Shown piece after piece: positions 11,576 to 22,805 of a stretch of DNA of 64,000 bases (its first letter is position 1; every line of letters starts with the position of its first letter). The translations under genes and the position numbers were made by a program. Source of the DNA: Leptodactylus fallax (Eukaryota > Chordata > Amphibia > Anura > Leptodactylidae); the NCBI GenBank assembly GCA_947044405.1, contig CAMRHE010000332.1, forward strand, positions 930,001-994,000, given 5' to 3'. Below the pieces are notes generated by a model. That model worked only from the letters and a program-made list of their open reading frames with translations, had not been told where the DNA came from and made no database searches.

Positions 11576-12066
11576 ATACCGTGTGCAGGGGCCACTATGG
11601 AGGATAACACAGTGTGCTGGGGCCACTGTGGGACATAAACCCTGTGCAGGGGCCACTATAGAACACAATACCGTGTGCAGGGGCCACTATGGAGCATAAT
11701 ACTGTGTGCAGGGGCGCTATGGGACATAATACCGTGTGCAGAGGCCGCTATGGGACATAATACCGTGCGCAGGGACCGCGATGGGACAAATACTGTGTTC
11801 AGAGGTAGCTATGGGACAAATGCCGTGTGCAGAGGCCACTATGGGACAAATACCGTGTACAGAGGCTGCTATGGGACATAATACCGTGTGCAGAGGCCGC
11901 TATGGGACATATGCCATGTTGCAGGGGCCGCTATGGGACATAATACCGTGTGCAGGGGCCGCTATGGGACATAATACCGTGTGCAGGGACCACTATGGGA
12001 CATAATACCGTGTGCAGGGACCACTATGGGACATAATACCGTGTGCAGGGACCACTATGGGACATT
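11576..12066. repeat. 31-bp minisatellite, about 16 units
   Basis: The unit contains ATACCGTGTGCAGGG then CCACTATGGGACATA. The last five units are almost identical and the early ones diverged. Because 31 is not a multiple of three, short open frames here rotate through the repeat and are not genes. Confidence 0.9.
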
Positions 12067-12654
12067 ATTCTGTATAACGGTGTGTTTTCTATATTAAGGA
12101 TGTGTTTTTGCACAAAAATGCACCAGTTTTACATCGAATGAAAAAGTTCCAGTGGCCTAAGACTATATCTGCATCCAGATACATGGTGTGATATCACCAT
12201 AAGGTGCCGCCATACGCTGCTCCTGGACACATTTACCACTAATTGGGGGCTGTACATGGACTTTCATTGCTTCTAATCAGAAAGTACAGGAGCGTCCCAG
12301 GATATAGCAGTAAACGCATGTGTCCTAAAGCATCTGGTGGCAGCACTTCTGTGTTATGGATTGTGGTATATGACTTTAGTTTAGGGGTCGTCAGACTTAC
12401 AATTATTGACCGGCACTCCGAGTACCTCATCTTTGATTTTTTTTCTTAAAATCGGCACGCCGAACAAAAAAGGTTGCCTACCCCTGAGCTAGCATGTAAG
12501 CTGTTCTGAATCTGTCGCTTCGATCTAGCTTCTTTTCTGGCTTTTCCAGTTGGCCCTTAACAGGCCATGCATAATCCAGCAGTATCTGTTCTTTTTTAGA
12601 TCTTAGGTCTTTTGGGTAGTAACAAAAGAAGATGATAACAATGTTCCCCAGATA

Positions 12655-12829
12655 GGGGCATAGCTATAGAAGGTGCAGTGGTAGCAGTCACTGGGGGCCC
12701 CAAAGGTCTCTCTGCCACATAAAGTATACCACTATTGTAAATGGCACAATGTAGGCATCATAGATTTTGCATTGGGTCCAGAAGCTTTAAGTTATGTCTC
12801 TGACCCCAGAGCTGTGTTCAGAGAATTAA
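12655..12829. other. Unassigned repeat-like sequence
   Basis: The stretch starts GGGGCATAGCTATAGAAGG and resembles dispersed repeats common in frog DNA, but I cannot place it in a family. No coding signal is seen. Confidence 0.35.
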
Positions 12830-13007
12830 ATAGAATCACCTTTCCTTTTACCAACACTCAATAAGCGTTTGGGAACTGAGGACACGAATTGTTGAAGCTT
12901 TGTCGGTGGAATTCTTTCCCATTCTTGCTTGATGTACAACTTCAGTTGCTCCACAGTCCGGGGTCTCTGTACTGTTTTACTGCGAAGCCACGCTGTGGTA
13001 ACATGTG
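12830..13007 (-). mobile_element. Tc1/mariner transposase fragment (C-terminus)
   Basis: The minus strand reads VEQLKLYIKQEWERIP, then LQQFVSS.PKRLLS, the usual C-terminal end of Tc1-type transposases (EEW..IP......YPKRL). Only this end remains. Confidence 0.7.
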
Positions 13008-13205
13008 CAGAATAATAATAATAACCCTTTAATAGTCCCGCCATGGGGAAATTCAGTGTGTTACAGCAGCAAAGATAATACAAATACAAATACAACATAT
13101 ACAAGAATGTTCCAAGGTAGAGGCATTCCTGTGATAGTAGACAGACAGATAAGAAGTAGCGGGGGTCTATGTTGGTTGTACAGCCTGACCGCAGTGGGGA
13201 GGAAA
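13008..13205 (-). mobile_element. L2 LINE 3' end, minus strand
   Basis: The reverse complement matches the 3' UTR of the L2 copies at 3626 and 39490 (AACACACTGAATTTCCCC, an (ATT)n tail at 13008-13022) and ends within the last codons of the RT frame, where a Tc1 end abuts it. Confidence 0.8.
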
Positions 13206-13207
13206 TA

Positions 13208-13364
13208 CAGTGCCTTGCGAAAGTATTCGGCCTCCTTGAACTTTTCAACCTTTTGCCACATTTCAGGCTTCAAACATAAAGATATAAAATTGTGACACAA
13301 TTGTGAAGTGGAACGAAATTTATTGGTTATTTTAAACTTTTGTAAAAAATAAAAAACTGACAAC
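13208..13364. mobile_element. Tc1 terminal fragment
   Basis: This is the first 157 bp of the same Tc1 family that is complete at 48939-50564. It starts CAGTGCCTTGCGAAAGTATT after a TA and breaks off after AAAAAACTGA. The transposase and other end are missing. Confidence 0.85.
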
Positions 13365-14385
13365 CAGAACTACAGATACGGGGACCGCTACATCAGCGCT
13401 CACATACACAGTCTGCGTCCATTGTTTAAAACTGAAACCGCCGGACAAAAAAGTCGAACTTGCAGGACTTTTTCTTCTGGTGATTTTGGATGTACACTGC
13501 GACGGAGAGTCCAATGTAGATGTTAGCATATCCTACTGTATATCCTGAGGGTCGGTATGATCATGGTGATACCATATTGATCTAATTTTTGTTATATTTT
13601 AATACCTTTTCAAAAATGGACACTTAAAAAATAAAAAAGATTTCTGACATCTATAACACAGCTGTGTAAGGGGTCTTTTTTTTTTGCAGGATGAGCTGTG
13701 GTTTTTAATTGGTACTATTATGGGGGTTCATGTAACCTTTTGATCATGGGAGTGCATTCCGCTCTAAGTATCACTGTATTAAAGTCCACATTAGTACAAA
13801 TGGTATATGAGCCAAGTCAGAGAATCACTCAGTCACATCTAGGTTTATGTGAGTAAAATTGATTCTGGACTTTAATGGAGGGGTGGGTGAGGTTTAAGTA
13901 CATTGTAGGTGTGGTTATACATTGTATAGAAAAAGAGAAGGTGCGATTAGTATAATTAACATGGCTGGCACATAGCTATTGGATAAGGCACAGATGAAGC
14001 CACATTCAATTACAGATTCAAAAAGGATGAGCTCTCTGGTATGTAAGATGGCTACAGACATGCCCTAGAAAGGAATGTAACATGGAGACAGGCACAAGCT
14101 GCATCCTCCACATTTCCCTCCATTTGTAAATGATATAACCCATACCCAGGGTACATTAGAAGCTGCTTATCAGATCCTGAGGACATTTCCGGAGATTTCA
14201 ACTCATTCCCCATGGATATGTTATACCATTTCCATACTTATCGGTCTAAAAAACTCAGAGGGATGCCTTCACTGACATGTTTGTCATTGTGCCCAACCAC
14301 CCTTACAACCTGCGGTTCCACTGCCCTAAGTTTATGTCTTTCTAGTGAGGTTCTTTACAAGTCAGATTAGAAGCATTATAATCAT
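13365..14385. other. Unassigned sequence
   Basis: I see no gene, convincing open frame or repeat of known family in this kilobase. A T-rich run lies at 13675-13686. It is probably old repeat debris. Confidence 0.4.
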
Positions 14386-15907
14386 CAGTTAGGTCCATAT
14401 ATATTTGGACACTGACACAAATTTAGTTTTTTTTACCTGTTTACTGAAACATATTCAAGTTATAGTTATATAATGGACATGGACATAAAGATCAGACTTT
14501 CAGCTTTCATTAAAATTGGATGAAGGGTTTAGGAGTTTCAGCTCCTTAACATGTGACACCCTGTTTTTAAAAGGACCAAAAGTAATTGGACAATTGACTC
14601 TGTGGCTGTTTCCTGGGCAGGTGTGGAGGCAATTTCTTTGTTATGTCATTCTCAATTAAGCAGATAAAAGGCCCGGAGTTGATTCAAGGTGTGGTGCTTG
14701 CATTTGCATTTTGCTGTGAAGAAAACATGCAGTCAAAGGAGCTCTCCATGCAGATGAAACAAGCCATCCTTAAGCTGCAAAAACAGAAAAAACCATCCGA
14801 GAAATTGCTAAAATATTAGGAGCGGCAAAATCTACAGTTTGGTACATCCTAAGAAAGCACTGGTGAACTCATCAATGCAAAAAGACCTGGACGCCTATGG
14901 AAGACAACAGTGGTGGATGATCGCAGAATAATTTCCATGGTGAAGAGAAACCCCTTCACAACAGCCAACCAAGTGAACAACACTCTCCAGGATGTAGGCG
15001 TATCAATATCCAAATCTACCATAAAGAGAAGACTGCATGAAAGTAAATACAGACGGTTCACTGCTGAAAAAAACATCTAAAAAAGCCAGCACAGTTCTGG
15101 AAGAACATTCTTTGGACAGATGAAACCAAGATCAACCTCTACCAGAATGATGGAAAGACAGAAGTATAGTGAAGGCGTGGTACAGCTCATGATCCAAAGC
15201 ATAGCACATCATGTGTAAGACATGGTGGAGGCTGCAGTGTGATGGCTTGGGCAGGCATGGCTGCCAGTGGCGCTGGCTCACTAGTGGTTATTGATGATGT
15301 GACACAGGACAGAAGCAGCCGGATGAATTCTGAGCTATTCAGAGACATCCTGTGCGCTCAAATCCAGCCAAACTGATCCATAATACAGATGGACAATGAC
15401 CCAAAACATAACGCCAAAGCAACTCAGGAGTTTATTAAAGCAAAGAAGTGGAATAGTCTTGAATGACCAAGTCAGTCGCCTGATCTCAGCCCCACTGAGC
15501 AGCATTTCACTTGTTACAGACTAAACTTCAGACAGAAAGGCCACAAACAAACAGCAACTGAAAACCGCTGCAGTAAAGGCCGAGCATTAACCAGGAGGAG
15601 ACACAGCGGCGGCGTCTGGTGATGTCCATGAGCTCAAGACTTCAGGCAGTCATTGCCAACAAAGGGGGAACAACCAAGGATTAGAAATTAACATTTTATT
15701 TACAATTATTTCATTTGTCCAATTACGTTTGAGCCCCTGAAATGAAGGGATTGTGTGTAATAAATGCTTTATAGCCCTCACATTTATATACAATCATTTT
15801 ATACAACCCACTGAATTAAAGCTGAAAGTCTGAACTTCAACATTGTGGGAATGTCCAGAACCAAAAGGAGAGAAATGTCTCTGTCCAAATATTTATGGAC
15901 CTAACTG
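14386..15907 (+). mobile_element. Tc1-type transposon, degenerate
   Basis: The inverted ends are CAGTTAGGTCCATATATATT at the left and ATTTATGGACCTAACTG at the right, the right end followed by TA. A transposase on the + strand begins at ATG 14727 (MQSKELSMQMKQAILKLQ) and can be followed through a helix-turn-helix region (IREIAKILG), KSTVWYILRK and STIKRRLHE. It has several frameshifts and stops, and the DDE region from about 15110 to 15690 is badly damaged. It is not functional. Confidence 0.85.
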
Positions 15908-15914
15908 TATATCC

Positions 15915-16655
15915 CATTTTGGGTGACTTCACATGGCTTCCCCTTATAAATCAAAATGCTTTCCTATGGACCCGCTCTCCCCCCGCCCCACCGACCCATC
16001 ACTTGGGACCCATTCGATTCACTAGGGTGATCTGGATTACTTGTAGTAAGCTGTTTCCCTTTGCCTCTCACAACTCCTCCATGATTTCCTTTTTGTACCA
16101 CCCACTACTCCCGGAGGGGCTGACAGCACCTATGGTCTGTACATGGTCTAGGGCAGGACTGTTTAGATTGGTGGACATGGTCGACTCTGAAGCTCAGGCC
16201 CTTTGACTACTTCACAACTACTGTACGTTACACCTCCTAAGAACAGAGTGGCTCCACTAGCAGCAAATAGTCCACTTTGTTTTCACCCTGTTTGGTGGTC
16301 TGAAGGTTTCTCTCCCAACTACATTTGAGAAGTTATGTCAAGCTGGTACTTCCACCAAAGGCTTAATCTCCACCATCTACTAGCTTCTCCAGAAGGCCGA
16401 GATTTCTCTGCCCATAGATACATGGCTAAAGGGGAAGAGGCTATAGGATGGGCAATTTCACCTGGTCAATGGCAGGTGATATGTTCATGTGCTTTTAAAT
16501 CTTCTATGTGTGTGACCTTCAAGGAAACACAATACAAGATTTTGATAATTCATAGCCTGGAATATCTGACAGTGACATTAAATGACACAGTAGAGGCATT
16601 CCAAGCCATATAGCACCCGTTGGACACCTATTGTATTCTACGACATCTCTTACAG
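15915..16655 (+). mobile_element. L1/Tx1 LINE ORF2 fragment
   Basis: The + strand resembles the region just before the C-terminal Cys motif of L1-type ORF2: LGDFTWLPLINQNAF, LGPIRFTRV, YHPLLPEGL, RAGLFRLVD, TEWLH, then SPGQWQ and KETQYKIL at about 16470-16540. Stops and frameshifts are frequent. The CWRCG motif is absent. A poly-A run at 16661-16677 follows, which may or may not be its tail. Confidence 0.7.
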
Positions 16656-17451
16656 TTAAAAAAAAAAAAAAAAAAAAGACTGACATAATAGTGAGCTACC
16701 ATGAACTAGACTACTATAAAAATGATATTCCCTGAACTAGACTGCTATAATAGTGAGCTACCCTGAAATAGATAGCCATAATAGAGAGCTACCTTGAATT
16801 AGATTGCTGTAATAGTGAGCTAAGTACACTAATGGAAGAAGCTTACCTGTTGGGCAGAGGGTGCGGCTGCCCCGGGCCCACTGACTCTGTGGGGCCCACC
16901 CCGGGGTCGCCATTAATACATCTTTTACTTTTAACTAGATCGGAATCTGTAGACACCGATCTTGTTAAAACGCTTTCTGCAACTTCACTATCTTGTAAAC
17001 CGCAAGCCAAATCAGGCCTACGGTTTACAAGACACCGAGAACACAGACAGACGTCTCCTTCTTGGCACGGGGGGGGGGGGCGCAATGACGGAGCGCAGGT
17101 CAAGAAAAGGAGGAGGCGGCTCCGTTCATCAGGATCGCAGGTAGGTGAGTATAACTTATTTTGTTTTGTTTTAGATTAGTTGTGGGTATTTTCATAGTAT
17201 AAGGGGGTGTTAGGAGGGGGAATAATAACTATAAGGGAGGGGGCATTATGAATATAAGGGGGGTCATTTATATAAGGGTTATTGGGGGGCATTATGAATA
17301 CAAGGGGGGAAGTTACTTATATAAGGGGCCATTAGGGGGCATCATTTATATTAGGAGGCATTATGAACATAAGGGGGTGGTCATTGATATAAGGGGTCAT
17401 TAGAGGTGCAGAATTTATGTCAGGGGGAATCAGGGGCATAATATAAGGGGG
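16656..17451. repeat. Poly-A, degenerate tandem repeats and unassigned repeat
   Basis: After a poly-A run come about four diverged copies of a 35-40-bp unit with TAGTGAGCTACC (16685-16825). A GC-rich unassigned stretch with a G10 run follows (16840-17130). Degenerate purine-rich repeats of ATAAGGGGG...CATTATGAATA then run up to the Gypsy element. No gene is seen. Confidence 0.55.
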
Positions 17452-18376
17452 TGTGATGATTCTGCTTAAATATGGCTATAATTCAAAGCTGTATTTTGGT
17501 CTCTGGGTAGCGTATCTCTTTACTCATAAGGTGCGCAGCCATAATCATAGGTATATTGCCAATAGTGGCCGGACTGGAACAATAGGGCTTTGTATCCATC
17601 CCAGCAGGGCTCCATTGAATTCCTACACAGTCCTGGCTGATCAAATAAACATGCATGGTGCAGCCTGCACTGGTAGATCAGACATGGTTGATAACATTGT
17701 ATCATTCCACTTGGTCTCAGCTCTTTACAAAGAATCTGGACTTGAGTGCATTAATCCATCAGACTTGCTGTTGCTGATGACCTCATTCTGGGTGGTGTCA
17801 TAAAGGGTATATAAGATGAGGTAAGAGGTCAGTGGGAGGAGGTTGTGCTGGGACTACAAGAGAACACTATGAGGTGAGGCTGCTGACGATGATGAGCCTA
17901 CAAGAGACTGAGAGACTATTACTGAGAGTTATTACAGACCATCACAGACTACAGGATATTACAGACAGACCACTGTGAAGAGCATGCAGGCTGGATTGTT
18001 GTATTAATGCCACATGCTAAGAAGCCTCCACTGGTTATTCACACATGACAGAGCATGTGTGAGTGTTGGATTATAGAGCCACATCAAGGAGATGCGTGGT
18101 AAAGTAATTATTTCACCTTTATTCCCTTTTATTTTAAGTACTGTATATTGTAACTAGTAACTGTTAATGCTTGCATATATCTACATATCTGTTCTGAACT
18201 GCATGTGTTAGATGTTAATACCGGCCCATTTAGGGGTTAATGAATATATAAAATTTAGAAAGCTTGTCTTGTATTTATCTTGTGGACCCAGCACTCACTG
18301 GCGGTGAGTGTGGTTTTTATGAAAGAAGACTCAGGTGTTAACCAACACGGTGTTGGCGCACTGAGGATCTTTCACA
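17452..18376 (+). repeat. 5' LTR of G1
   Basis: The 925-bp LTR is bounded by TG and CA. Its 3' third contains TATAAAATTTAGAAAGCTTG, which could serve as the TATA/polyadenylation region. The same LTR family is found as a solo copy at 37930-38776 and, more diverged, in G2. Confidence 0.95.
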
Positions 18377-18377
18377 T

Positions 18378-18397
18378 TGGTGGCAGCGTAGTGGGAT
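18378..18397 (+). promoter_or_regulatory. Primer-binding site of G1 (tRNA-Leu type)
   Basis: TGGTGGCAGCG followed by TAGTGGGAT starts two bases after the LTR. It is complementary to the 3' end of a tRNA-Leu (ending CCACCGCTGCCACCA) except for a changed middle (TA inserted between GCG and GTGGGAT). G2 has the unaltered form. Confidence 0.75.
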
Positions 18398-18579
18398 CTT
18401 TGGATAAACAGCGTGCGTTGGTGACCTTTATCACTCACACGCTGAGGATTGTAGTAATCCTATGAGACAAGCTCGGTATTAAAGCAAGCATTAAGATACA
18501 GTGAAAGTTTGATACAGTGCTGTTCCCCTCCCTTACTCTTTGTATTTTATCCTATCTTTTATTTGGCAAATACCAGTGG

Positions 18580-20498
18580 ATGGCTAGTGGGCTCAGAAGC
18601 AGAGCCCAAGAATTGCTGAACCAGGCTTTTGGAGATCCTGAGCGTATTGCTGAAATGGAGGCAGCCACAGCCATGCAGAGAATCGAGCAGAGTCCTGATT
18701 TTGGGGCTAGGCCAGGAAGTGCGGCAAGCAGCCCGGTCCCAAGGATTACTTCACCAGGAGGGACCAGTAGCCCCAGCCTTGCTATGGGAATGGTTTCATA
18801 CTGGCAAACGGCCGTGCAGCAAGTAGGCACCAGTGACCCTAACACATACCTGCAGGTGTTGTGCCGCTTTCAGGAAGCTGCAGAACGAGAACAGCAGGCT
18901 GAGCGGCAGGCTGATCGTGAGGCAGCAGAACGGCAGGCTGATCATCAGGCCGCAGAACGGCAGGCTGAGCGGCAGTATCAGCTTGAGCTCAAAAGACTGG
19001 AGCTCTCCCAGCAGGCACCATCTGTCACTGCACACACTCCAGAAGCTCAAGTACCAAGGCTCCGATCCGAGGACTTTCCAATCCTTGAAGCAAATGGGGA
19101 TTTGGACTCGTTCTTGCGGGCCTTTGAGAAAGTGTGTAAGCAGTATCAGCTACCACATACGGATTGGGTCCGTTACCTGGCTCCCCGATTGAGGGGAAAA
19201 GCCCTGGACACTGGACACAATTTGCCAGTTGACCAGGACTATGAGTCCGTTAAAGCAGCGCTGATCCGGAGGTACCAACTCACACCGGAGCTATACCGTC
19301 GAAGGTTCCGAGGACTGCAGAAAAAGCCTTCAGAGAGCCATGAGGATACAGCGGCCCAGCTGCGCGTGTGGTTCCGGGGAGTGGACGGAGGGCAAGTCCG
19401 TCACCTCGCAAGAAAGCCTTGCAGACCTCATGCTTCAAGAGCAGTTCTTGAACATTTGTACCGAGGAAGTGCAAAAATATCTCTTGGTCCGAGAGCCCAA
19501 GGACCTTGAAACAGCCGCAGCAATGGCGGATCGTTATGTTGCCAACCAGTTGCCGTGGAAACCTGCCAGCGACGGCTGGAGGAGGGGTAAGACACAATCT
19601 GTCCCGGGGAATCCTGAACCAAGCTGGAGGTCACCCCAGCCCTCTGCTTCCAAGTGGGGTAGGCCAAACTCTGTCCCGGGTGGTTCCTATACGTCCCCTG
19701 CCCCTCGAACTCTGAGCTCCCCGGCGACCTCTCTCATACCCCAGGGAGAGATCAGGTTGTGCCACGCATGTAACCAAACGGGACATTTACAACGAGACTG
19801 CCCCAACCGCCCTAGGAACCCCCCTGCTCCCCAAACTACAGCGGCCGGCCCATCCGTGTATCGGGTTGCGAGGGAGGGGCCCCAGCTTAATGCTAACCGT
19901 CAACAGGTCACTGTGGGGGACAAAGTGGTGATGGGATTCCGGGATACTGGAGCAGATGTTACGCTGGTACAACCAGATTTGGTCCCCCCAGACAGTATTA
20001 TTCCCAGGAAAACTCTGCCCCTACGGGGTATTGGAACGTTTTACTGTACCCATGGCTTGTGTTCATTTAGACTGGGGTGCAGGGAAAGGAATGCGGGATG
20101 TGGGAGTGATGTCTGAATTGCCTGCCAATGTACTGTTGGGGACAGATTTGGGGCCTATGATGTGCCAATATGGGGTGGGGGCCATCCCAACTCCCTGTGA
20201 TCAGCTGTCTGTCCATGCTGATATGTCTGATATTGTACCTGTGGGAATACCTGCAGAGGGGGCTGGTAACCCTCCCTCTGAAATGTCTCCTCATACAGTC
20301 TGTGAAAATGCTACTGTAACGGTAACTGTGAATGTTGTAAATGAACTTGCCATGTCCAAAGGGAAGGCTAAACCCCTTACTGAGTTCTTTCCTCCAGGCT
20401 GTGATAATGTTAATTCTACTGTCTCTGGAATTAATGTAGGTGTAAAGGAGCTGAGTGAGGACTGGGCTGTAGACCCGCCCACATCTGCGGGGGCCTAA
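18580..20498 (+). pseudogene. gag: gag-protease of Gypsy element G1 (frameshifted)
   Basis: The frame starts at ATG 18580, the same place as in G4 (after CCAGTGG). The N-terminus has a Q/R/E-rich coiled coil (AERQADREAAERQ, about 18870-18980). A capsid domain follows (SEDFPILEANGDLDSFLRAF, then ALIRRYQLTPE), resembling the SCAN fold known to derive from Gmr1-like Gag. A CCHC knuckle (CHACNQTGHLQRDC, about 19760) and a protease (FRDTGADVTLV, then NVLLGTDLG) come next. A one-base shift near 19378 breaks capsid and another near 20036 breaks protease, so no full polyprotein can be made. Confidence 0.85.
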
Positions 20499-20509
20499 CC
20501 CCCCAGTCT

Positions 20510-21760
20510 GTGTCTCTATGTCCGCCAGTCCTCCCTCCAGATCAGTGGGATAGAACCAATGCTGTTAATGATATTGCAAATGTCTTCCATGAAACTGTGG
20601 ATGTTGTACCAGGTGGTTCGGTGTCTCTCTGGGCTCTCAATGACGGTCTGGATGTAGGACAGACTGCTGGTATTGCGGTGGTTACCCGCAGTCAAAGTGC
20701 CAAAGGGGTGGAAAGTCTTCCAGCCTCTGCACCGGTCCCTCCGTCGCTCGGACACATTACTGAGACCCGGTGTGAATTAACAATTGCTAATGAATGTACT
20801 GTCAATGTAATTGCCAATGCTTGTTGTGAAAGTGTACAGGGTAGCTCTTCTGAGTCACTGGAAGCGACTTCTATTATTTTGCCCAGTGCATCCGATGAGC
20901 ACCCAACTACTGACCATGTGCCAGGTGGTCAGATAGGCTATGGGGATCTCATGGCCGATCCAGATGAGGGACAGACTGCTGGTAGTGCGGTGTTAGCCCG
21001 CAGCCAGAGTGCTAAAAGGGTGGAGGGCGTTCCGACCCTTGAACCGTTGCCTACACCACCTGGAGTCGGTGCTGAGACCGCCATGACTAGCCTCACTCCC
21101 TTGAAGCTGGAGGAGTCCGGTCGGTATGAGACATACACGTCTCTTCTGTCCAGTTCTATTCCAGGAGTGCCCATGGCCCAAGTGCAGATGGCAGGGGGTA
21201 CTGGAGGTGTGATCCAAGAAGAGGGTATATCCAAGGTATCACCATCACCCACCCAAGCACAGGAGGAACAGGGTCCAAACATACCTGTGCCAGAACCAGA
21301 GGTGCCCCTAGGTTTGGAAGCAAAGGGGGAGGTGCAGAATCCCCTAGAACTCTCCCAACTAGCGGCTAGTGTGAGAGAGACCCTGAGAGACCGCCGGGAT
21401 GGGGTCTCTGAACTGGTATCCCAAAGACTTGGGGTTATGAGTGTGGCTCCACAGGGTGCCAGCACTCAGAAAGCGGACCCAGAACAGGCAGGAGGTAGCC
21501 AAGTGTACGTGGATCAGGGCCTGAGCCTTAGAAGTGTCCCTAGTCAGACTAGAGAGCCAGAAGGGTCCGGCAGCTATGTAACATGCACCTCTCTTTTGTC
21601 TCACTCCAGCCAAGAGTTCAGAGATGCTGTCCAAGCTGACCCTAGTCTGGACATATTGAAGGCGCGTGGCGCTCAACCACCCTCGGAGTCTGACAAGGCC
21701 CGAGTCTGCTGGGACCCGGGGGGGGGGGGGGGGTTGTGGAGCCTTGGGGCCAGAGCCTGA
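20510..21760 (+). pseudogene. Protease-integrase linker and integrase start of G1
   Basis: This open frame of 416 codons is a Ser/Pro/Glu-rich linker. It contains two copies of a module ending VTRSQSAK / LARSQSAK, like the AVVTRSQ linker that follows protease in many Gypsy elements. Near the end, SSQEFRDAVQADPSLDIL and KARVCWDPG are the residues that normally precede the integrase zinc finger. The frame then runs into a G-run and ends, so integrase is cut off. It is separated from the preceding frame by a shift near 20500. Confidence 0.75.
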
Positions 21761-21825
21761 GAAGCTGGAGGTGGAGGTGCTTTCAGAAGAGGGGTGTAGG
21801 CCCCTACTTCCTGCAAGCCCCATCT

Positions 21826-21836
21826 AAAGGGGGAGG
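21826..21836 (+). promoter_or_regulatory. Polypurine tract of G1
   Basis: AAAGGGGGAGG abuts the 3' LTR and would prime plus-strand synthesis. The same sequence (as CCTCCCCCTTT) abuts the corresponding LTR of G2 at 27142. Confidence 0.85.
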
Positions 21837-22761
21837 TGTGATGATTCTGCTTAAATATGGCTATAATTCAAAGCTGTATTTTGGTCTCTGGGTAGCGTAT
21901 CTCTTTACTCATAAGGTGCGCAACCATAATCATAGGTATATTGCCAATAGTGGCCGGACTGGAACAATAGGGCTTTGTATCCATCCCAGCAGGGCTCCAT
22001 TGAATTCCTACACAGTCCTGGCTGATTAAATAAACATGCATGGTGCAGCCTGCACTGGTAGATCAGACATGGTTGATAACATTGTATCATTCCACTTGGT
22101 CTCAGCTCTTTACAAAGAATCTGGACTTGAGTGCATTAATCCATCAGACTTGCTGTTGCTGATGACCTCATTCTGGGTGGTGTCATAAAGGGTATATAAG
22201 ATGAGGTATGAGGTCAGTGGGAGGAGATTGTGCTGGGACTACAAGAGAACACTATGAGGAGAGGCTGCTGACGATGATGAGCCTACAAGAGACTGAGAGA
22301 CTATTACTGAGAGTTATTACAGACCATCACAGACTACAGGATATTACAGACAGACCACTGTGAAGATCATGCAGGCTTTATTGTTGTATTAATGCCACAT
22401 GCTAAGAAGCCTCCACTGGTTATTCACACATGACAGAGCATGTGTGAGTGTTGGATTATAGAGCCACATCAAGGAGATGCGTGGTAAAGTAATTATTTCA
22501 CCTTTATTCCCTTTTATTTTAAGTACTGTATATTGTAACTAGTAACTGTTAATGCTTGCATATATCTACATATCTGTTCTGAACTGCATGTGTTAGATGT
22601 TAATACCGACCCATTTAGGGGTTAATAAATATATAAAATTTAGAAAGCTTGTCTTGTATTTATCTTGTGGACCCAGCACTCACTGGCGGTGAGTGTGGTT
22701 TTTATGAAAGAAGACTCAGGTGTGAGCCAACGCGGTGTTGGCGCACTGAGGATCTTTCACA
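21837..22761 (+). repeat. 3' LTR of G1
   Basis: This is identical in length (925 bp) and nearly identical in sequence to the 5' LTR, with about 13 substitutions and no indel seen by eye. Confidence 0.95.
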
Positions 22762-22805
22762 GGGGGCAATTAATTTAATTAAGGTGGCACTTGGGCTTTA
22801 TTAAG

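Larger units (their letters stand above)
11028..12486. mobile_element. Non-autonomous hAT element
   Basis: The ends are CAGGGGTCAGCAACC and GGTTGCCTACCCCTG, an imperfect terminal inverted repeat of hAT type, followed inside by the usual GGCACG-type subterminal motif. The 8 bp on the two sides, GTCTAGCA and AGCTAGCA, agree at 6 of 8 positions, as expected for an old hAT target duplication. No transposase is present. The interior is a fold-back repeat (11138-11550), a 31-bp minisatellite (11576-12066) and 360 bp of unassigned sequence. Confidence 0.8.
8750..12650 (-). mobile_element. Decayed DIRS-type retrotransposon
   Basis: On the minus strand the parts come in the order expected of DIRS: gag (DAPKVDLVARLS at about 10980), RNase H (SDNTPTDYYLKKQDG, 9643-9990) and tyrosine recombinase pieces (QDGFQ-like stretch near 9300; TRWIKSAVSHAY at about 8970). 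The RT core is missing, frames are broken throughout, and the recombinase HxxR motif is lost (TFHPF). It is interrupted by the elements at 10211-10615 and 11028-12486. The left edge is where homology to the zinc-finger 3' flank ends; the right edge is an estimate. Confidence 0.7.
17452..22761 (+). mobile_element. Gmr1-like Ty3/Gypsy retrotransposon G1, pol-less, with two LTRs
   Basis: The element is 5.3 kb. Both LTRs are 925 bp, start TGTGATGATTC and end TTTCACA. The target duplication is GGGGG (17447-17451 and 22762-22766). Internal order: a PBS matching tRNA-Leu, gag with a capsid domain, CCHC knuckle, protease with DTGA, a long linker and the first residues of integrase. After that about 70 bp lead to a polypurine tract and the 3' LTR. 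Integrase core, RT and RNase H are absent. The integrase start lying directly after protease fits the Gmr1 gene order (IN before RT). By eye the LTRs differ at about 13 positions, so the insertion is fairly young. It needs enzymes from a partner element. Confidence 0.9.

Noticed and set aside
11675..12005. Open frames with repeated GHNTVCRG-like peptides
   Set aside because: They arise from the 31-bp minisatellite inside the hAT element.
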